Positions 57,593-64,000 of a DNA stretch of 64,000 nucleotides are shown here, piece by piece. The notes beneath the pieces were generated by a model. It worked only from the letters and a program-made list of their open reading frames with translations. It was not told the DNA's origin and made no database searches. A program made the position numbers and the translations under genes. The DNA comes from Eutypa lata (taxonomy: Eukaryota; Ascomycota; Sordariomycetes; Xylariales; Diatrypaceae): positions 3,844,001 through 3,908,000 of the forward strand of contig JAKULF010000004.1 of assembly GCA_022661535.1 (NCBI GenBank). The letters are read 5' to 3'. Positions within the stretch are counted from its first letter, which is position 1. Each line of letters begins with the position of its first letter.

Positions 57593-60500
57593 CTTGGCTG
57601 GCTGTCTGTCTGTTGTAGGTATTGAGGTTTGGGACCGAGATACTGGATTATGCGATGGATACCTTCCGGTTCGTGCGATGCCGTGGAAAAGTCTCGTCGT
57701 CAGGAATAGAAGAAAACGCGTGGAATCGATATGGTCTGATTAGGTCGGTTTGTGTGTAATCTTCGATGAAGTCTTGGGCAGAGGTTGAGAGCGATCCAGC
57801 GACATGGCGGGGCTGTAGAGTCGTTAAGCGCCACTAGAATGACGCAGGGGAACTCTTTATCTCCCATTCAAGCCACGATTTCTCCAGGCTCCGTAGCTAA
57901 GCCACATAGTTAACTACATAGTTACATATCACTAACTATGTCACTGCCACACATGCAAATCTTGGAGATAGAACTGGAGATAGAACAGCCTTCTGATACA
58001 CGAACAGCACAAGATGGAAATGAAAGCGATTATAGAGTGCGATTTTCATAGGAACTACTATACATTGGTGTCATAAGTAATATATAAAGCTATTCGCCAG
58101 ATCTGAGTCTAACATTGGGTGTATGGTATGCTATTGCAGTTAGATTTCTACCATCAATACTCGAGTAAACCTGCTCATTATTATATCGATATGTATGCAC
58201 AGACCTATCACATCATTGTCTCAAAACAAGCACACATAACTAGAAAGACATAGCGAAATGTTTCACCATTTATTGTCCAATAGTGATACGGCCACAAACT
58301 GCAACTAGTCGTATGACAGTCAGGGTTTACTAAACGTTTGCTGCCCTTTGCTAGAGCTAGTCGTTAGGAGTGTTACATCGATAGGATTAGCAAGCGCAGT
58401 TCAACCTGTGAAAGCAAACTTTATACGAAGTATGAGGCTTATGCTAGGTATATCAATTTGACTGATGAGAGACGAGCCGAGCAACAGGTACGAGTACGTC
58501 CGTCGTCGTTTGAAGGCTATATGGATTGCCCCTATCTGCTGTTTCTGCGCAATAGTAAGGCTTACTCATATAAATAATCAACTAATGATTTATCGTGCGA
58601 GACTACTTCGTACGAGAGTCTCTTAGCTCATCGACCAAAGTGGATATTCACTCATTCATTAGTCTGAAGCTGACCATCGCGGTCCTCAAGCTACTAATCG
58701 ATTCTATTAATACGAGGATTCGTCACTATCTCTTATCATTGCGCGGACATTCGTATTGTGTATGTACGATTCAATCGGGCCCCACGCCTACGCGGAAAGT
58801 TTCACGAGTTCCAGCGGCGTGATATTCCATATACATAGTTAAACGGAGCACAGTACTAATGAAGAGCTAGTCCGCCCGTGAGGTGCGATAGAATGCGCTG
58901 GAATTGCTTATTCGAGAATTTGAATAAAAAACGGCGCGCAAAAGGGAGAACCACACACTCCGAGTAATGAGGTGGCGCAAGGGTGGCCGGCATTAGGGGC
59001 GTTTCGGGTATTCACAGGGAGTAATAAGATGTGTCTTAGGTCTTTTGCCTCTTCATAATATGTAGACTCTAGAGTAGGTGGTGGGCAAGGTGGAGTTCAT
59101 AATGGAACGGACCGTCTCGGCCACTGCTAGGTGAAATACCTACAACAGGAATTGGAGTCTGCCAGTATATTGGCTTTCCATTTCTCAGGGCCGGCGGCCG
59201 ACCATGCCGTCTCGGGCAGGACCCCTTTTTGGAGTAGAAGCAGATCTGCTCAGGCGCCTCGCTCTCCCATGCGGGAAAATCGGAGTCGCGGGGGGTCGAT
59301 TGCGGATGTAACCTCTCGTCCTCGACTGATTTGTTCGAGAACAATGGACTCCCGGAGAGACCCAAGATCGAAGCGGAAGGTGCCCAGATCATCTCCTATT
59401 CTCTCACCTAATACCTATCTAGGACTTCCAAATCGAAAGCAGCCCTTAAACGAAAAAGAACATCGATAATCAGCACACACTAGTTATTATGGCATCATGC
59501 GCGTACCTATTGATAAGTATGTATGTATGTCTTTGATTGTCTTATTCTGATGCCTAGACCTACATATGTAGAGTAAGACAAGGCCCCACCACCACTTTGA
59601 ATGTGTAGCCATCTGTCATCGATAATTGTTTGCCACTTTAAACCAACTGGATACATAGATACTGGGCATGCTGGGGTATTGATCAATTACCGATCGTGTG
59701 ATGTATACCTTTGTAGTAAATAGTAACCGGGTTGGCTGGTTGGCTATGCGTGTAATGAAGCCTGTTGCGGATTTGAGTTCTACAAGATATTACCAAGATG
59801 TAAGCGAAAGGGGTAATTGCGGGGGATTGGAGTAAGGCTCCGATTTAATATGCCTTCTTGTGTGCGTATAATCTAAGTAGAATTCGGTCCGGAGTACTTC
59901 GTAATGGCAGTCAATTAATGGCTCCCCAAAGTGGCATCAGCACTCTCTCTTCATGATATTCGAACTTCTGAGAATGGCAGTCCGCATATTAGAACAATCA
60001 CCGTTTCGGCTGAGTCGCACATAAACTAGCTTTTGTCAGTGCGCACTAAATAAGCACTGTTTCGCCTAACCGCATTGGTGGGCTCTTGTTACGTTTCGAG
60101 AGACGATATCTAATCGCGGGTTAATCACGTATGTGTTTCGGGTCGAACCGAAGATCTAGTTACTAAAAATGGTCGAGTAGGCACGAGCAACACATTACCG
60201 TGTGGCTTGCACACGTTCAACATGAGGGGATTTGGACTGAAATCCTTTATGGTTCGTTAGGATCTACTTTAAGTTAAGGCCTAGCAAAGGTTCTAACATA
60301 CGGAAATCCTAATTATATCTTTGGGTTGGTCATGCTGTTGGAACTTACGCATAGTCATCGATGACGATTACAGAGTCACTTTCACAGCTTCTGATAGTAG
60401 GTATGTGCGTCAGACACCGGGTTATTCACGTCGTCTGTGCCGAAATACGTAACAGAAGATTAGGAGCTGTTAGGCAATCCTATACATAGGAATAGCGTGT

Positions 60501-62240
60501 GTTGTGTAACCGAAGTCGATATACGATCTTTCTTGAAGTGCTGTTGATTGTTGAGCAAACACATTATGAAGCTTCTTGAAACATCATCGAACCAGTGAGT
60601 CTACCTAGATAGTCATGATGATCGATTGTGCTAGCAGATAGAACGGACCGAATCAAATCTTGAAATATGAGTTTGATAGTACGTAGAGCTCCAATATCTG
60701 GTACTATGTAAATTGATTTTAATTTGGACTATTGCCGGAACATGCATGAGTACTGCGGCTCTTTTCCGTATAAGTAACACAACTGCCGAGGCGTTGATAA
60801 TTCACTACTCAGTCTAAATTTGGACGTTGTTGTCGTTTCATCGGAAAACTAAAATATTTACCGACTAGATATCATGATTACCAACTTGGAGTGGACATAA
60901 TCGCGATGAGAAGGTTGGCGATGTGATGGAAGGCGGTTGGGTTGGTACGGTATCAGGATCGAAATACGTCATATTAAATCCGTAAGCCTTATGCCTTCCA
61001 TCCAACCGCCTGGTTGGTTAGTTATACTTGACAAATTTGTTTCATGGCATATAGGGAGTTACCAAGGTGCTGTAGTACAGTATAGGAGCCAACAGCCTTG
61101 CGATGCCGAGTTTATTGCTGCAGATGTATGGCGCGGCGGCTGAGTGAGCTGACTACGCACATGTGGTGGTTTAACAAACGTGTTAGGCCGTTTAGGTTTA
61201 GGCCTGTGCTAATAATAAGTTTTAACTGCAGCAACTAGCAGCGACGATGCGCCAATCACGTCCAGAACAGGGCCCTCCAAAATAGCGGCAAAATAAGTCA
61301 CTTGGTCACTTACCTACATATTACCTACTGCACTACCGAAAAGTTGTTGGACGGATAGCAGGATCCCACGTGTTGGTCTCCGTGAAGTTAGACTTCCGGA
61401 TCGATGTATACCTTTAAGATCGAGGGATTACTCGAGTTTGGATGGAGTTCCTATAGGAAAAGATTGCTCCGGTGGTCCATTCTAGACTTTATGAAGAGAT
61501 ATTGATTGTGGAACAAGAAATAATTTGAAAGGGCAAATCAAGAGATAAGTAATACATACTTTCAGGTGCCCTCGGGGAATACGTCTTCTTCCACTTTCCT
61601 TTTGAGGACAATAACTCGCTGACTTATCTGACTGTGTATCGACTTGTGCAAGCCCCTTAGGTTAGGTCCTTTCTAAAGAACAATCAATCCACCAATCCGG
61701 TTCGTTAAACTGCGTACAGCCCTCGCTTGTTCATAAGCCCCTGAATTGCCTTAGCAAAGCCGTGTGTAGCAAGATGAAAAAAACGGTGGCTGCGTACCAA
61801 GGGATTTGGTCCATTTGATGCAGTGGCGCGGTACAAAAACTCCCAGTGACTCCACAGTTCGTAGTTGGCTTCCCAGCTTCCGGAGCCTGAAGACGGACCC
61901 CCCTGGCCCCTCCCTCCTCCCTGACATTCCTTCCAAATCCATCTGTTCCATCTCCATCCCTTCCGTAAGCCCCCCCTGTTTAAGGTGGACCGATAAATAC
62001 TTCATTTATCCACCATTTTGGGAAATTGATGCCTCAGGCAAAAAGAAACTGTGCCCCCCTGCGCATACGTGTCCTTAACATAAAGAGAGGCTCTTGCTCC
62101 CCAGCTTTTTGCCTCTGATAAATTTGAAGGAACTCAAGCAGCCTAGAAAGAGAACAAAGCAAAGACCACCCACCACACCAAATCTGGCCAGCTGACAACC
62201 ATTCACTACCACCCTCCCATCCCCACTATATACGAAATCA

Positions 62241-62324
62241 ATGAGGACACCTGTCCTTTACATTCACTTTACACTTCACCCTTCACACTATCACGTTGAC
62301 TCACAAAGATACTTGGTAGCCTGA
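62241..62324 (+). promoter_or_regulatory. Upstream open reading frame 1 in the hacA leader
   Basis: An ATG at 62241 opens 27 codons ending in TGA at 62322-62324, about 270 bases before the hacA start. It will only matter if transcription begins upstream of it, which the sequence cannot show. Confidence 0.35.
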
Positions 62325-62528
62325 GCTTGTTGACTCAAAACACCGCTAAGAAAGGCAATGCATTAACAAAGTGGAAGCCTATTCTGCTGATTAACGGTCT
62401 TGAGGAATTAGGAAGGCACCTCATTACTACAGCCATATCCCCATAACTTAGCAACGTCGCATTCATTCAATTCTACAACATACAGCAATAGCACATCTAC
62501 CAATTGTCCATTTGCTGCTTTTTGTTTG

Positions 62529-62579
62529 ATGAACTGCAGTAAATATACTACAAACCAAGTCCTCCTACACCATCAGTGA
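62529..62579 (+). promoter_or_regulatory. Upstream open reading frame 2 just before hacA
   Basis: An ATG at 62529 encodes 16 residues and stops at 62577-62579, only 13 bases before the hacA ATG at 62593. That spacing leaves almost no room for ribosomes to re-initiate, so it could repress hacA translation. Fungal hacA mRNAs are known to be controlled through their 5' leaders. Confidence 0.5.
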
Positions 62580-62592
62580 TCACTTCGTCAAG

Positions 62593-63907
62593 ATGGCGTC
62601 CCCAAATAGTCAAGTCCCTATGTCGACTCCCACCGTCAAGTTCGAGACCTCGCCTACCGAGTCCTTCCTATCAACCCCGGATGAAATGTACCCATCTCTC
62701 TTTGACACATCCGACTCTATGGATCCGGTAGAGGGTATGATGAGCCCTTCGGAATCGGTAGACTCGGCTTCAACTCCGGCTCCAGAGTCTTCGGATAAGA
62801 AGCCTACCAAGAAGAGAAAGTCGTGGGGTCAAGTCCTCCCAGAGCCCAAGACCAACCTACCTCCGAGGTATGATACACATGATTGACTTACTCCAGCGGT
62901 GACCGCAATGCTAACATAATGGTAACTAGGAAACGAGCTAAGACAGAAGATGAAAAGGAACAACGGCGAGTTGAGCGAGTCCTTCGTAACCGCCGAGCTG
63001 CCCAGTCTTCCCGAGAGCGCAAGCGACAAGAGGTAGAGGCCCTAGAGCAGCGATGTAAAGAACTCGAGGCCGCCCTTCAGAACCGGGATAAGACGGTAGA
63101 ATTATTAGTAGAAGAAATGAAGAAAATGCGGAGACATCCAGGTGGCTCAACTCGGGGCTCGTCACCCTTCGATAACCTCGAGCCCTCTCCCCTTACCCTC
63201 TCCCAGGCCTTGTTCGGCTCTTCGACAGAGTCAAATATTCAAGGCACTTCCGGGGCAATGAATGACTTCATCCTAATGCCCGAGTCCAATGCCACCGTTA
63301 ACCCAGCATCCCTTTCCCCCGAACTAAACCCGGTCGCCGATAGCACCGAGGACAACGATGATTCGGCAGCGACGACAACAAGCGACGCGGCCCCCGTTTC
63401 CGCGGGTACTTCCTCCGACGTGACACAACATCCAGCAGCGGTGTTGTGCGACCAGCAGTGTCAGTCGGTGGAAGTTCCGCAGTCATGGGTGGCCTCGCGT
63501 CAAACGTTGGCGCCGGCACTGTCTCTCTTTCTGCAGCTCCAAGCGCTGTTGACCGCCTCCTCGGTGATGCTTTCGGCATGCCGGCATCCCTTGACCTTGA
63601 TCGCTGGGGCACTGAAAACCAACTTAGCCCTTCAGCCGACCCCCTCAATTTTGAGTACGATCATCTGGTTGGTGACGCGACCCCGCAATTTCAGGAGTTC
63701 GACTTCGAGCAATTCCTCAGCACCGACGACAGCGGCGCAGCTTCCGGCGCGACCGCGGGCGGCGACTCGATCGCCCAAGAACCCGAATTCACTTCGAGCC
63801 TCTTCGACTCTGAGACTCAAATCCCTTCAGAAGCTTTTAACCAGCAGCCCCATACTGGCGCGTCCCTTGATGGATGCGACGATGGGGTTATTGCGGTTGG
63901 TGTCTGA
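62593..63907 (+). CDS. hacA: HacA/Hac1 bZIP regulator of the unfolded protein response
   Basis: Exon 1 is 62593-62867 and exon 2 starts at 62930; this is a normal GT-AG intron. The bZIP domain reads KRAKTEDEKEQRRVERVLRNRRAAQSSRERKRQEVEALEQ split by residues, with the diagnostic N-x2-AA-x-SSRERKR basic region and a short zipper. Upstream, SWGQVLPEPKTNLPPRKRAKTEDEKE-type sequence is typical of fungal HacA. Removing about 20 bases near 63453-63483 switches to a second frame ending at 63907 (TGA), giving about 410 aa with the activated C-terminus (NFEYDHLVGDATPQFQEFDFEQFLS). The unspliced frame stays open to the window end. HacA induces ER chaperones and secretion genes. Confidence 0.93.
63453..63483 (+). 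other. Ire1 unconventional splice site pair of hacA
   Basis: Two matches to the Ire1 loop consensus CNG'CNGN face each other: CAGCAGT (63453-63459) and CCGCAGT (63477-63483). Joining the bZIP frame to the activated C-terminal frame needs loss of 20 bases (or another length leaving remainder 2). A 20-base excision, for example 63460-63479, does this exactly, and 20 bases is the size known from Aspergillus and Trichoderma. The exact cut positions cannot be fixed by eye, because cutting at both consensus points would remove 24 bases and not shift frame. Confidence 0.75.
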
Positions 63908-64000
63908 GGGATGCGATGATCGGGTCGAGGGGCTGGCCAGTGGATCCCCGGGTATCAAGGGAGATCGTAGCCGTGGCCCGCTAACGTGGCCAGAAGGCAC

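Larger units (their letters stand above)
57593..62592. other. 5-kb gene-free region upstream of hacA
   Basis: No coding gene was supported over about 4.6 kb, followed by the hacA leader. Candidate frames near 59069-59470 overlap on both strands and resemble nothing known. No transposon ends or long repeats were seen. The last 500 bases are C/T-rich with many short upstream ATGs and serve as the hacA promoter and leader. Confidence 0.5.

Noticed and set aside
59069..59470. Overlapping frames of about 110 codons on both strands
   Set aside because: No family resemblance, no ATG context and no splice partners. Overlap on both strands suggests chance in a G/C-richer patch.
1..64000. tRNA, 5S rRNA or CRISPR-like arrays
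   Set aside because: Scanning by eye found no convincing tRNA A/B boxes, 5S-like sequence or spaced direct repeats. A tRNAscan-SE run would settle the tRNA question.

Overview
The window is nuclear DNA of a filamentous ascomycete (Pezizomycotina, most likely Sordariomycetes). The evidence is many short GT-AG introns (about 45-150 bases), an Ire1-type hacA transcript, a complex I 20.9 kDa subunit, an AA9 lytic polysaccharide monooxygenase, and a 6.8 kb retroelement turned almost purely A+T by repeat-induced point mutation (RIP). I cannot name the species.

Layout. At 0-3 kb are a peroxin gene (pex16) and a secreted AA9 enzyme. From 5.2 to 12.1 kb lies a dead, heavily RIPped Ty1/copia element with recognisable 110-bp LTRs. 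At 12-20 kb is a gene-poor stretch with one orphan 747-aa membrane protein, an ankyrin-like remnant, and a solo LTR nested inside an inverted-repeat element. At 20.3-28.3 kb is a giant secreted protein of about 2477 aa with five tandem pectin-methylesterase-like domains and long Ser/Thr-rich flanks. At 29.9-42 kb are a secreted GH5 beta-1,6-glucanase-like enzyme, an F-box/WD40-like protein, a ubiquitin C-terminal hydrolase, a Zn2Cys6 transcription factor, complex I 20.9 kDa, and the fork-protection factor Csm3/Swi3. From 42.7 to 48.3 kb is an accessory island. From 49.5 to 51.6 kb is a decayed gene of a fungal membrane-protein family. At 52-64 kb are SKI2, the ESCRT-III protein Did2/CHMP1, a 5-kb gene-free stretch, and hacA, the unfolded-protein-response regulator.

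Most notable is the 42.7-48.3 kb island. A SesB-type alpha/beta hydrolase ends in tandem nonapeptides of the form G-x-x-N-x(5), often containing Q-x-G. The same nonapeptide pattern occurs in two adjacent small proteins (one with a C-terminal membrane helix) and more weakly in a third, two-helix membrane protein. SesB hydrolases carrying C-terminal amyloid motifs are known partners in fungal amyloid-controlled cell death (HET-s/HELLP-type systems). I therefore infer a candidate amyloid-signalling or incompatibility cluster, with a repeat architecture I do not recognise as one of the named motif families.

The three secreted carbohydrate enzymes (AA9, multi-PME, GH5) suggest a plant-associated or litter-decaying lifestyle. 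The remaining genes are housekeeping. Exon boundaries were read by eye from splice consensus, reading phase and family resemblance; none is confirmed by cDNA.
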